From: Enterococcus canintestini
GTDB taxonomy: Bacteria; Bacillota; Bacilli; Lactobacillales; Enterococcaceae
Length of the DNA stretch: 64,000 nucleotides
Direction: 5' to 3'
NCBI RefSeq assembly: GCF_001885735.1
Contig: NZ_JXKG01000003.1
Span: 97,865 to 161,864, forward strand
In this document: in pieces, positions 32,974-41,980 of the stretch
Layout: every line of letters starts with the position of its first letter
Position numbering within the stretch: position 1 is the stretch's first letter
Program-made: the position numbers and the translations under genes
The notes under the pieces: generated by a model
Told to the model about the DNA's origin: nothing
The model's input: only the letters and a program-made list of their open reading frames with translations
Database searches by the model: none

Positions 32974-35280
32974 TTATGAATTTAGAGCATTTAAATACTC
33001 TAACAGAACTCCTATCTCTCTTGTCTTATTCATAACTTCACTTTTCGAAATAATTCTGTTACTACCATGCGTACTCAAGTTAAGAAAAGCCAAAAAACTT
33101 TCTCTCTCATTCCTTGAGCCAATTGATTTGATTAGGCTATTAATTGTCTGTTTATCTTTATTATCAGTAATCAACTGAACAAAATAATCGTAATCTTTTA
33201 CAACTAACTCATAGTTACTAGATAAATTCTCTTCTTTAAGAATTCCTCTATTATTTAGAATATCAATGACGAGTAATTCTACAAGTGTTCTAACCGAAGA
33301 CACAAATGTATAGCTGAATTTATCATTTAACGCCAGTTCGTTAAGCTCTGTGACAAAGGCTTTAATGCCTATAGGTAAATTAAGGGCTTGTGATACAGGC
33401 ATCTTAATAAAATTTTGCCTGTGGACTGTAGACTTAATTTCTTTCGACGGATCTATTACTCTAAAATATGCCTCTATCTCATGTTGTAAACCAGTTTTTT
33501 TATCGACGAGATTTGCTTTTAACTTGACTTCTCTTATAGAATCAAATGTTATCAATCCTCGGCTCTTTTGATTGTTTACATCCAATTCATCACAAATTAT
33601 TTCTAACTTCACTCCTTTATCTTCTTCACCAAAGCTATTTATTACAGAAAAAAGATCATCATATTTATACTCATGGTGCAATTTTACATCACTAATTTTT
33701 ACCTTGATTTGTGGAGGATCCGGTTCAATTATATTTATTGTAGTAGTGACAATCTCATCTTCCATTTCATCCTTAATAATCCATTGCCCACTCTTGCTTA
33801 AATCTATTTTATCGGTCTCAACTGTTCCATAAAAGATTTTTCTAGAAACATTTTTATCAAGCTTACTAACTTCAGACCGAAAGCTTTCATCAATTTTACC
33901 TAAATAAATTCTTTTTTCTATATTTCTTTCTTTCTTTTGTTTTTTTATTATTTCTACTGAAAAATTCCGATCAAATAGAGTATATTCAACTTTACCATTA
34001 TTAATCTTCCATTTAATAAAGTCTTTTAGTAAAACATCTGGTCTCACTAAAGTCATTGCATCAAATCCATCAATAATTTGCGCTTCATCAATTTGTTTTG
34101 TTTTTAAAAAAACAGTTTTACCATTAAGTTCATTTTTTATTTTTGAACCTGTAGTTTGAATTTTTTTATTCAGTTCTTTGATAGAATTGGTAATATCATC
34201 AGTTAAACTATTTTGAGAAAATTGTGTTCTGTCAGAATTAAAACTAATTCTTGGATCTGAACTTACGACACTTACATATCCTATCATTTGCGATAAAACT
34301 AAGGAGGTCTTAATTGGCTTCATAACAGCAGTATCAAATATCGAGTAATTATTAAAGAGATTGTTGTTCACGTACAGTAACGGTGTGAGTTCAAGAGAAA
34401 TTGGATTATAAAAAAGTTCATTGATTTTTTTCTTACCGTAAGATTCTAAAATGTAAGTTTGAATGTCTAAGCTTAATAAATATTCTTCATTTTGAGAATT
34501 AAAATCTTCCGAGTATACTAGTTGGTTCTTATAAAAATAATTTATTCTATTTTTAACAGTTGAAAATTTAACGCGTAGAAATTGATTTTTCTTATGCTGG
34601 AGAGCTAAATCTATTTGTGTATTTGTTGCATACTCATTCCCATCTATTACTAATTTAATAATGAAATTAGGATCCGGAATAATGTCATCATACTTTTGAT
34701 TTTTTTGGGAAATAAAAGAATTAAGGATTTTAGTTAAATTAACTTTATCGGAAAGGTACTCCTTCAAATTACCTATATTATATTCATCAACCTCAACACT
34801 AATCTCCGTTCCTGCGGCTTCATCATCTTCTTTTTGAAAATGATTTATCACTAATGGATAATCAGATACATTGTATTCTTTAATAAGTTCATTGAAATCA
34901 ACTGAAAATTCCAAAACCTCTCGTTTCGTAGTTTTCCATTTAACTTTTCGCCCAAATTTAAAAACAGATAGAAAACCTAATCCTTTTGACCCTTGGATTA
35001 ATCTTTTATGCCCGTTTATTTCAATCTCATGACCATATTCTTTTTCGCTTGATGATATATGAAATAACTTATTAACATCATCAGTATCCATCCCTGTCCC
35101 ACTATCTTTAATAGTAAGATTTTTCTTTTCAGAATCAAGTATTATTTTTACCCATGGTGAACCCGCATCGTAAGAATTTTTTATTAACTCGTTTAAAGCA
35201 ATAATATTATTAGGAATTTTCTCAGATAATTCACTAATTATATTGCCGCTGACGGTTATCTGTGATTGTGTTGTTTCCAC
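32974..35280 (-). CDS. GHKL ATPase (MORC/MutL/Hsp90-like), methylase partner
   Basis: 768 residues. The N-terminal ATPase carries all GHKL boxes: ALNELIKNSYDAG near 28-40, LTIKDSGTGMDTDD near 53-66, and GSKGLGFLSVFKFG near 95-108. The middle (about 200-600) is beta-rich and unassigned, and the C-terminal 150 residues are helical. No nuclease motif could be identified by eye. GTG 35280 follows AGGGGGG, one base past the methyltransferase stop. Prokaryotic MORC/MutL-like ATPases linked to DNA methylases are described as parts of restriction-modification-like systems (Iyer, Abhiman and Aravind). This gene fits that pattern as cargo of the mobile element. Confidence 0.8.
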   Translation of the reverse strand: METTQSQITVSGNIISELSEKIPNNIIALNELIKNSYDAGSPWVKIILDSEKKNLTIKDSGTGMDTDDVNKLFHISSSEKEYGHEIEINGHKRLIQGSKGLGFLSVFKFGRKVKWKTTKREVLEFSVDFNELIKEYNVSDYPLVINHFQKEDDEAAGTEISVEVDEYNIGNLKEYLSDKVNLTKILNSFISQKNQKYDDIIPDPNFIIKLVIDGNEYATNTQIDLALQHKKNQFLRVKFSTVKNRINYFYKNQLVYSEDFNSQNEEYLLSLDIQTYILESYGKKKINELFYNPISLELTPLLYVNNNLFNNYSIFDTAVMKPIKTSLVLSQMIGYVSVVSSDPRISFNSDRTQFSQNSLTDDITNSIKELNKKIQTTGSKIKNELNGKTVFLKTKQIDEAQIIDGFDAMTLVRPDVLLKDFIKWKINNGKVEYTLFDRNFSVEIIKKQKKERNIEKRIYLGKIDESFRSEVSKLDKNVSRKIFYGTVETDKIDLSKSGQWIIKDEMEDEIVTTTINIIEPDPPQIKVKISDVKLHHEYKYDDLFSVINSFGEEDKGVKLEIICDELDVNNQKSRGLITFDSIREVKLKANLVDKKTGLQHEIEAYFRVIDPSKEIKSTVHRQNFIKMPVSQALNLPIGIKAFVTELNELALNDKFSYTFVSSVRTLVELLVIDILNNRGILKEENLSSNYELVVKDYDYFVQLITDNKDKQTINSLIKSIGSRNERESFLAFLNLSTHGSNRIISKSEVMNKTREIGVLLEYLNALNS

Positions 35281-35281
35281 T

Positions 35282-36547
35282 CTATTCCCCCCTTTTTCTC
35301 ATTATCAAAACATATTCCGTATTCATTGACTTCACGGCATGATTCTTCACATTTGAAACTTTTCTAGGCATTCGTTTCGTTGGGATATTTCTCATAACTT
35401 CTAATTCAAAAGTAAAATTTTGCTTTTCAAGAAATTCTCTAGTAATTTCAGTCAATGGTAGTACTTGATTATCTACTCTTCTATTTCCCAGGGTTAAAAC
35501 CATATATTTTTCTGGTTTTAACTTAAATTTCAAATTGGAAAATACTTCCAAATAATCATTTACAAAACATCTAACTTTTTTCCGCTTTCGTTCATCTATT
35601 TTAGCTAAATAATCTTCAAGTATTTGAGATGAATAGTAAAAAGTATTATTTGAATTCTTTTTATTTCCTCCCAAACTAGCAGAATCAATGCTTGAATAAT
35701 TCTCTATAAGACTTTCATCAAATATTCCCAAATCCCTTCTATCTATCCAATAAATAGGTAACATGGAATATTGACCATAAGTTACAGTAGTAGCATTATC
35801 ACCATAAGGAGGTGACGTACAGATTATATCGATACTATTATCTTCAATTTTACTAATCAGATTTGCTGTATCTCCAATAAATAATGAAACCTGTCTCTCT
35901 CTAGAAAAATTAGGTAAGAATTTATATGACGTTTTAATATTATTTAAAAAATCAGAAATCACATTATTTTTTATTCCCTGAATGTTTTCATCCGTTTTAA
36001 CATGTAATTTAAATGTAGAAGTTCGAGTATTACTGTACCTTTTTATACAATTTATTAAGCAAACCCAGTAATACTGTCTAATATTTTTATATTTCTCTAA
36101 CTGAATTGCAGCACGAATCTTACTCAAGCTTTTAATAATATCATTTCTGAACCATTTATTAATATTAGTAAATTCATGTAGCGGAAATTCAAAGTCATCA
36201 TTAATCAATATTTTTTCTATTTTATTAAGTGATGTCATCAAACTTTTTTTACTTACTCCTTGAAGTTTTACTCGAGTAATCAAATTGGCTAGTGGATTAA
36301 TATCAAATCCGATAGGATTTAATCCTAAACTTGCCCCTTCTACTAAAGTTACTCCCGAGCCATGAAAGGGGTCTAATATATTTTTAATTGTATGATCTTC
36401 TTCCATAACTGATTTTATTAATTCTTTTTGCATATCGGGAACCATAGTAGCTGGATATGCACTTATTTTGTGTATCCCAATTGATTTTGAATCGGCAAAA
36501 TCCCAGTAACCGATGCTTTTTCTTTCCAAAATATTTTTTAGAGTCAA
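35282..36547 (-). CDS. DNA N6-adenine/N4-cytosine-type methyltransferase
   Basis: 421 residues. The SAM-binding motif DPFHGSGVTLVEGASLGLNP lies near residue 58 and the catalytic TSPPY near 243 (DIICTSPPYGDNA), with a large insertion between them. Order and motif fit amino-methyltransferases (COG1041/N6_N4 type). I favour TTG 36547, 5 bases after GGAAGGTG. The TTG at 36607 sits in a promoter-like stretch (TTGAAT, then TATACT), and translation from there would add 20 odd residues. It is directly followed by the GHKL ATPase gene, so the two form one unit. Confidence 0.88.
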   Translation of the reverse strand: MTLKNILERKSIGYWDFADSKSIGIHKISAYPATMVPDMQKELIKSVMEEDHTIKNILDPFHGSGVTLVEGASLGLNPIGFDINPLANLITRVKLQGVSKKSLMTSLNKIEKILINDDFEFPLHEFTNINKWFRNDIIKSLSKIRAAIQLEKYKNIRQYYWVCLINCIKRYSNTRTSTFKLHVKTDENIQGIKNNVISDFLNNIKTSYKFLPNFSRERQVSLFIGDTANLISKIEDNSIDIICTSPPYGDNATTVTYGQYSMLPIYWIDRRDLGIFDESLIENYSSIDSASLGGNKKNSNNTFYYSSQILEDYLAKIDERKRKKVRCFVNDYLEVFSNLKFKLKPEKYMVLTLGNRRVDNQVLPLTEITREFLEKQNFTFELEVMRNIPTKRMPRKVSNVKNHAVKSMNTEYVLIMRKRGE

Positions 36548-36607
36548 TTTTACACCTTCCAATTTTAAAACTTTCAAAGTAGTATACTGTAGAATAGATT
36601 TATTCAA

Positions 36608-37620
36608 TATGTACGAACATAGTATTGATGCTTTTGAATATCAATAAGTCACATTTTCCTATAATTACTTAGTGCTTGATATAAAGAATTCTATCTTACT
36701 TTAGTATCTAAATCCAATGATTTTTATTATGAATACGAATACCGATTGATTGGAAGGATACAGTATAAAGTTCTACAATTTAATAAAAGAAAAGAACTTT
36801 TTTGTTTCATGTTAATCATGTTAAATATCATGTAATCTAAATAATTGTTTACCATTCATCAACTGGGCTAATTATCCAAGATTGACTTTCTACATTTTTA
36901 AATTCTATTATAATAACTACTCATTTATAGATTCGGAATATAACTAAGATAAGTCTGTGCCAAATTAGTTTTATTATTTTTTCTTATTAAAATAATTTCA
37001 CCTCTTTCACGTGGTTAGCGGCATAATCATATAGTACTCCTCCACACAGAGGTATCAATTTTTTCTTTTCCGTGGTTACCCTCCCCATCCTATTAATATT
37101 TAACATATTTACTTTCTTGAAGGGTTAGAGTGTCAAAAATGCTTTTCTACATAGTAATTCTTTTAGGAAATAAATTTGGAATAAAAAGTGGATATTCCTA
37201 TCAATTTAGTCCTTTTATCCTCCTTTATTAATCTTTTTGGTTAAAAAACAGGGGATTCAGTTTAGTATAAATTTCATTTTGTACTTTTGATATCTTAAAA
37301 TTGATCAACTATAAAATGAAATAATCAATTAAAGATGTAATTATGGCTCAATTCTTAGTTTTATCTTTATAACAAACGTATCAGATTATAATCCCTAATT
37401 CTATAATCTAATCCTGACTTAATATCAAAAATACTCTTATTTGTATTATAATCGATAACTTTACATAGCAAATAGACAAATCAGATTGAATTAAATCGTA
37501 CTCATTTTCTCAATCCGTAATATATATTTTTTCAAGCGAATGTTGCTAAGAGATATTTCAAACCATTAAACATTCAGCACGAACACACTATGACTTCCTT
37601 ATTGTTTGGAAAAAATTCTG
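36608..37620. other. long AT-rich non-coding stretch inside the element
   Basis: About 1 kb without a supportable gene on either strand. A short inverted pair AGATTATA/TATAATCT lies near 37384-37412. It separates the methyltransferase module from the oriT region and may hold regulatory or remnant DNA. Confidence 0.45.
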
Positions 37621-37629
37621 TTGATAAAA

Positions 37630-37687
37630 AGACAAACTCCATGTCGGGTTTCGCCACAAGCGAATTACCCGATCTGGAGTTTTGTCT
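37630..37687. other. nested hairpin next to oriT
   Basis: Three nested stems: AGACAAACTCCA with TGGAGTTTTGTCT (one bulge), TCGGGT with ACCCGA, and TTCGC with GCGAA around the loop. It lies 35 bases left of the oriT core and may be part of the transfer origin or a replication origin (inference). Confidence 0.5.
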
Positions 37688-37721
37688 ATTGCAGGGAGGC
37701 GCAGCCGGACTGCAGAAATAA

Positions 37722-37756
37722 AGCCCCCGGTTCTAACAGGGGGCTAACAGGGGGCT
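37722..37756. other. oriT of MobT type
   Basis: AGCCCCC and GGGGGCT flank GGTTCTAACA, and AACAGGGGGCT is then repeated in tandem (37735-37745, 37746-37756). The pattern CCCCC, CTAACA, GGGGG matches the nicking region of ICEBs1 and Tn916, as I recall them. The predicted nick would be near the CTAACA sequence. Confidence 0.7.
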
Positions 37757-37843
37757 AACAAAGAACAGGAAACTGTGACAACTACCCATTGGGGAGTGTC
37801 CTAGCGGTATTTTCTTTGTCACATGCTTGTAAATTCTGTCACC

Positions 37844-38656
37844 TTATTTTGATGATGGATATGCTGCGTTTAACAGACGTTCTTTCTCGACTTCCATCAC
37901 GAATGGTAGATAAAGATATTGTTGTTCTAGTAGATATTGATTGTCCTCTGTGTACTGATAAGAAGCTGTTTCTGTTGAATAGACCAACGGGGCAATTCGA
38001 ACATCTCCGGTCAATTGATTTATCGAGTATAGAAGGATGGCTTTTTCAACTAGCTTCTTGGGCAAATGCTTTCCAAAATAGGAATAATATTCTTGATTTG
38101 CTAAATAGACGAGTAAGCGATCCACACTAAAGTTGGAGAAGGTAAAGGGCATAATGTGCAGAATATGATTTTGATTATCATGTTGTAAATAGAGTTGGGC
38201 TTCTTTACCAAAATTGGTTGAACCAAGGTAAAGCTGCTTTTTCTCGTCGATACATTGGAAAGTAAACTGGTCTTGTTCAGTTGGTGGAATGAGGTTTGTA
38301 ATAAAAAATTCAATCATCCGATCCATTTCTTTTTCACTAACAAGACCGGCTTGTTTCATTTCGTCTACTATCAGTCCTTCAATCTTAGGATCAAGCTTAC
38401 CTGCCTTTTTTTGAAGCATTTCTAAAATGTATTGATTTTCTTGATCACCATACAAAAGATATTCGTTGGTGACATGACCCACCTCTGCAATTTGGTGAAG
38501 GGTTTCAGTTTTTGGAAGGTTAATTCCACGTTCCCAGTTATTGACTGTACTTCGCGGTAAATCACCAATTAGTTTGCCAAATTTCTCCATACTCAGCTTT
38601 AACTCCTGGCGAATCTGCCGAATTCGATTGCCTACTGCCTGCTTGTCTATCTCCAT
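37844..38656 (-). CDS. XRE-family repressor of the mobile element
   Basis: 270 residues. The helix-turn-helix covers about residues 10-65 (GKLIGDLPRSTVNNWERGIN); the C-terminal 200 residues have no domain I can name. It is divergent from the relaxase gene. The gap between them carries repeated AAGTCAA/TTGACTT sites that overlap likely promoters, so it is probably the switch that keeps the element quiet. ATG 38656 has only a weak AGGAG site. Confidence 0.8.
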   Translation of the reverse strand: MEIDKQAVGNRIRQIRQELKLSMEKFGKLIGDLPRSTVNNWERGINLPKTETLHQIAEVGHVTNEYLLYGDQENQYILEMLQKKAGKLDPKIEGLIVDEMKQAGLVSEKEMDRMIEFFITNLIPPTEQDQFTFQCIDEKKQLYLGSTNFGKEAQLYLQHDNQNHILHIMPFTFSNFSVDRLLVYLANQEYYSYFGKHLPKKLVEKAILLYSINQLTGDVRIAPLVYSTETASYQYTEDNQYLLEQQYLYLPFVMEVEKERLLNAAYPSSK

Positions 38657-38711
38657 GAAAACTCCTCCTCAGGATGAATTCTTAAATTTAGTATACGTGC
38701 GTACTTAAAAA

Positions 38712-38731
38712 AAGTCAAAACATATTGACTT
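38712..38731. promoter_or_regulatory. operator of the XRE repressor
   Basis: AAGTCAA, 6 bases, TTGACTT. Further copies of AAGTCAA stand at about 38770-38777 and a TTGAC at 38786-38790 just before the relaxase gene. Confidence 0.55.
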
Positions 38732-38817
38732 AAAATAAATACAGGCGTACAATTGGTTTGTGCTTAAAATAAGTCAATTAGTTCTTTGACAAGTAAATAG
38801 CAGAAGGAGGTTTGTCT

Positions 38818-40074
38818 ATGAATCAAGTGAATCAACATGATTTCGGGGAATCGATTCGAGTTTCTCGAGAAGAAAGGGGGTGGACCCAGCGATATTTAGC
38901 AGAAAAAGTGGGAATTTCGAGATCGTTATTATCGAAAGTAGAAAAAGGAACGAGACGATTAAGTGAAGAAAAACTGAATCTTGTATTGGATAGTTTGCAA
39001 GAAGAGATTGTTCCAGTTAATCGTGTTTTGATTGATTATCTAACCATTCACTTTTTCTCGAATCAACATTTAAAGTTGATTGAAGAGATTATTGGCATGC
39101 CTATTGAACGCTTTGAGGAATTGGATTATGCACCAAAGGGCTATATTGGGCAATATGTTTGGAATCAAGTAATCACGATTCGGTATTCCATTGACGATAC
39201 GGTTAAAGGAACCGTAATGGAGTTTTCAGGTCAAGGCTGTAAACATCTTGCCATGCGTTTGAAGACCGCAAAATCAAACTGGCAAGAGTTCTTTCGTAAG
39301 GTATTAGCTTATCAGGGAAATTTTACACGGATTGATTTTACTTTAGATGATTTTGTGGGGAGTCTCAGCATTCCAGAACTAAAGCGTAAAGTAACACTAG
39401 GCCATGTATGGACCACGTTTCAAGTGAGTGAATCTCATGGCGGGACGGATATCACAAATAATGAATCAAATGGCGAGACCTTGTATTTAGGCTCAAAGAA
39501 GAGTCAATGTCGCTTTTGTTTTTATCAGAAGGATTATGAACAACGAAAGCGAAGAGGAATACCACTTGAAGAGGCAGAAGTGAAAAATCGCTTTGAACTA
39601 CGGTATCGAAAAGAGAAAGCACAAAGCTTGGCAAAGATTATTTCAAGATCCCATGATTTAACCAAACTGTTCTTTGAGTTACTTAATGGAGCAATTTGTT
39701 TTTATGACCGTGATCCAAATGATCCAGATGCAAAAGTCGATGCCAAATGGGCAGCCTTTATTGACAACCGTGGCGCAATCACCATTTCTTTAGAGACAAT
39801 TCCTCAAAGCTTTGAAAAAAGTATGAATTGGTTAATTCACAGCGTTTCTCCCACCCTCGCATTTATTCAAGAGGTAGATAATCATTTTGATTCAAATTTG
39901 ATTAACGAGATTATTAGCTGTGGGAAACTTAGTTCAAGGCAGCAAAAAATTTTAGAAAATTTGATTGCTGAGCCTGATTATTATCAGGAAGAAGTAGAAT
40001 TTTATATCCAGTGTCTTCAAAATATGAAGACAGAAAAAATACACAAAAAAAGCAAAGCACAGCTTACACATTAA
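38818..40074 (+). CDS. mobT: MobT-type relaxase / Rep_trans replication initiator
   Basis: 418 residues from ATG 38818, 7 bases after AGAAGGAGG. An N-terminal helix-turn-helix (GWTQRYLAEKVGISRSLLSK, near 20-40) precedes a Rep_trans domain, with ARIDFTLDD-like NFTRIDFTLDD near 165 and a Tyr-rich region (RFELRYRKEKAQ) further on. It belongs to the group of Tn916 Orf20 and ICEBs1 NicK, which nick oriT and attach to the 5' end. The matching oriT lies upstream, past the repressor. It would both mobilise the element and start rolling-circle replication. Confidence 0.88.
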   Translation: MNQVNQHDFGESIRVSREERGWTQRYLAEKVGISRSLLSKVEKGTRRLSEEKLNLVLDSLQEEIVPVNRVLIDYLTIHFFSNQHLKLIEEIIGMPIERFEELDYAPKGYIGQYVWNQVITIRYSIDDTVKGTVMEFSGQGCKHLAMRLKTAKSNWQEFFRKVLAYQGNFTRIDFTLDDFVGSLSIPELKRKVTLGHVWTTFQVSESHGGTDITNNESNGETLYLGSKKSQCRFCFYQKDYEQRKRRGIPLEEAEVKNRFELRYRKEKAQSLAKIISRSHDLTKLFFELLNGAICFYDRDPNDPDAKVDAKWAAFIDNRGAITISLETIPQSFEKSMNWLIHSVSPTLAFIQEVDNHFDSNLINEIISCGKLSSRQQKILENLIAEPDYYQEEVEFYIQCLQNMKTEKIHKKSKAQLTH

Positions 40075-40163
40075 AATGTATAAACGTACTCCGCCCTAGA
40101 CAAGTTGAGTATAGCACATTTCCTTGTGTCAGCCAAAAAACATTTTTGGAAAGGAAATAAACT

Positions 40164-40361
40164 ATGAAAAATACAATAACTACTTATGAATTGCCCTATC
40201 TACTTACTAGAGAACAAGCTTCTCAGTTTTTAGGGATTGATCCAAAATCTTTTGATAAATTCGTTCGCGCAAACGATGAGTTAGAGCGTTTTATGATAGG
40301 AAGACAAGAGCGATACACTGTCACTTCCCTCATCAATTTTATTAAGACGCACTCTATCTAG
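40164..40361 (+). CDS. xis: excisionase (Tn916 Xis-like)
   Basis: 65 residues with a winged-helix pattern typical of small excisionases: LLTREQASQFLGIDPKSFDK followed by RFMIGRQERYTVTSLINFI. ATG 40164 follows GGAAAGGA. It would bind the ends of the element and turn the integrase toward excision. It lies between the relaxase and integrase genes, as in Tn916-type elements. Confidence 0.88.
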   Translation: MKNTITTYELPYLLTREQASQFLGIDPKSFDKFVRANDELERFMIGRQERYTVTSLINFIKTHSI

Positions 40362-40375
40362 CTAAAATATCGTAG

Positions 40376-40442
40376 GATGGTTGATTAGATGCTTTTCGCC
40401 ATGTAGAATGGCGGTGTATTCAACTAGCATTTATCAACCATC
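40376..40442 (+). other. nested stem-loop between xis and int
   Basis: Outer arms GATGGTTGAT (40376-40385) and ATCAACCATC (40433-40442), inner arms CGCCAT and ATGGCG. It could set the ratio of integrase to excisionase through transcript attenuation. Confidence 0.5.
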
Positions 40443-40466
40443 TTTCAGTGAAAGGATTTGTTATAA

Positions 40467-41513
40467 ATGCCTAGTATAATTAAACGTGGTAACTCATATA
40501 GAGCTCAGATCTCACTTTACAACCATGGTCAACATAAGAAATTGACAAAATCATTTAGCTCTAAAAAGGAAGCAACTCGTTGGGCTTTGGAAAATGAATT
40601 GGAGAAAGGAAATGGAAAACAATTAGCAGAGCGTACAACAACATTTGCTGACTTCTTTGAAAACTGGATTCATATCATAAAGAAAAATGATGTAAAAGAA
40701 ACGACTTTTCAAAATTATCAAAGGACTTCTCAAGTGGTGAAGAAATTGTTTGGCGATATACAGTTAAAGGATTTGAACGATATTGTAGTACAACGAAAAA
40801 TAGATAAGTATGCAGAGACTCATTCTCGTAAAACCACTCATGAAGTACTATTAAAAATCAAAACGGCATTACGAGATGCTTATGCTCGTGGCTATCTTGC
40901 TACCGATTTTGCAAATTTAGTCAAAACACGAGGGAAAGTTTTAGATAAGAGAAACCGTGCACTTTCTATTACCGAATTAAAGAAACTGCGTACTTATGTC
41001 ATTAATCATCGAGAAAATGAGTTTAACATTCTTGTACTCCTTGCCTTAGAAACTGGTATGAGACGCGGAGAACTTTTAGGTATACGTCCCGAAGACCTCT
41101 TTGAATATGGTATCCATGTCAGACGTTCTCTTAGTCCAACTTCTGAAGATACTTCGTTAAAAACCAAAAATTCAAGACGAGATATTTCCATTAACCAAGA
41201 AGTCTACGATATTCTAAAATCTGTCCCGATTAAGGATAATGGATATTTTTTTGATCCTGACGGCTTTCAACAATCTGCTAAGCTCGCCAGATTACTGAAA
41301 AAACTAGATATTCCAAAAACCACCTTCCACGGCCTAAGAGATACTCATGCTTCTTTTCTATTTTCACAAGATATTGATATTGCCTATGTATCAAAACGCT
41401 TAGGTCATATCAATATTCAAACAACGCAGAACTATTATCTTGAATTGATGCCAGAAAAAAAGCACCAGCAAGATGCTGATGCTTTAAACCTCTTAAATTC
41501 TTTGTCAAATTGA
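40467..41513 (+). CDS. int: tyrosine-type integrase
   Basis: 348 residues. The N-terminal arm-binding domain (KRGNSYRAQISLYNHGQHKK) is followed by a SAM-like core-binding part and the catalytic domain. Catalytic Arg lies in LETGMRRGELLG near residue 197, His and Arg in HGLRDTHAS near 288, then His in LGHINIQTTQNYY with the nucleophile Tyr near 322. ATG 40467 has AAAGGA upstream. Its tandem arm sites are at 32906 and 41517, and it recombines the 16-bp att core in rpsI. Confidence 0.93.
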   Translation: MPSIIKRGNSYRAQISLYNHGQHKKLTKSFSSKKEATRWALENELEKGNGKQLAERTTTFADFFENWIHIIKKNDVKETTFQNYQRTSQVVKKLFGDIQLKDLNDIVVQRKIDKYAETHSRKTTHEVLLKIKTALRDAYARGYLATDFANLVKTRGKVLDKRNRALSITELKKLRTYVINHRENEFNILVLLALETGMRRGELLGIRPEDLFEYGIHVRRSLSPTSEDTSLKTKNSRRDISINQEVYDILKSVPIKDNGYFFDPDGFQQSAKLARLLKKLDIPKTTFHGLRDTHASFLFSQDIDIAYVSKRLGHINIQTTQNYYLELMPEKKHQQDADALNLLNSLSN

Positions 41514-41516
41514 TAA

Positions 41517-41535
41517 TTTGAACCAACTTGAACCA
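41517..41535 (+). repeat. integrase arm-type sites, right
   Basis: TTTGAACCAACTTGAACCA, one base different from 32906-32924 and in the same orientation, 4 bases past the integrase stop. Confidence 0.65.
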
Positions 41536-41571
41536 AAAAACTCTTGTAAACGTTGATACAATAAGGAATTG

Positions 41572-41587
41572 ATTAACGTTTTGAGAA
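41572..41587 (+). repeat. attachment site, right end (attR), in the rpsI 3' end
   Basis: ATTAACGTTTTGAGAA, identical to 32778-32793. On the minus strand it reads as the last rpsI codons (FSKR) and stop, so integration rebuilds the gene end. Confidence 0.85.
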
Positions 41588-41965
41588 TTGTGAAGCTTTA
41601 CGAGCTTTCTTAAGACCTGGTTTTTTACGTTCAACCATACGAGCGTCACGTGTTAATAAACCAGCACGTTTTAATGCAAGACGGAAGTCAGGATCAACTT
41701 CTAATAATGCACGTGAAATGCCGTGGCGGATTGCGCCAGCTTGTCCAGCATAGCCCCCACCGTTTACGTTTACCATTACATCGTAAGCGCCAGTTGTTTC
41801 TGTTACGCCAAATGGTTGGTTGATAACTAAACGTAAATCAGCATGTGGGATATATTCTTCAATGTCTTTTTTGTTGATAGTAATTTTACCAGTACCTGGT
41901 ACCAAACGTACGCGAGCTACTGCATTTTTACGACGGCCTGTGCCGCTATATTGAGCTTGTGCCAA
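41573..41965 (-). CDS. rpsI: 30S ribosomal protein S9
   Basis: 130 residues with the S9 signature ([20 protein letters not shown] near 66-85) and the basic C-terminal tail ending in [11 protein letters not shown], which reaches into the decoding site. Second gene of the rplM-rpsI operon, 15 bases after rplM. Its last codons form the attachment site of the mobile element, whose insertion restores the coding sequence. ATG 41965 follows AGGAGGG. Confidence 0.97.
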   Translation of the reverse strand: MAQAQYSGTGRRKNAVARVRLVPGTGKITINKKDIEEYIPHADLRLVINQPFGVTETTGAYDVMVNVNGGGYAGQAGAIRHGISRALLEVDPDFRLALKRAGLLTRDARMVERKKPGLKKARKASQFSKR

Positions 41966-41980
41966 TGAAATTCCCTCCTA

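Larger units (their letters stand above)
32778..41587. mobile_element. integrative mobilizable element in the 3' end of rpsI
   Basis: About 8.8 kb between two 16-bp direct repeats (ATTAACGTTTTGAGAA at 32778 and 41572), which cover the last codons of rpsI. Near-identical 19-bp arm sites at both ends (32906 and 41517) are in the same orientation. Contents from right to left: tyrosine integrase, excisionase, MobT-type relaxase, XRE repressor, oriT, then a DNA methyltransferase and GHKL ATPase as cargo. No transfer or coupling genes are seen, so it would need a helper conjugative element. The integrase and Xis are of the Tn916 sort. Insertion leaves the rpsI reading frame intact but moves its terminator away. 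Confidence 0.88.

Noticed and set aside
36548-36607. Methyltransferase start at TTG 36607
   Set aside because: The region holds TTGAAT and TATACT promoter-like boxes, and GGAAGGTG lies directly ahead of TTG 36547.
37789-38130. 113-codon plus-strand frame
   Set aside because: Antisense to the XRE repressor gene, with no ribosome site.
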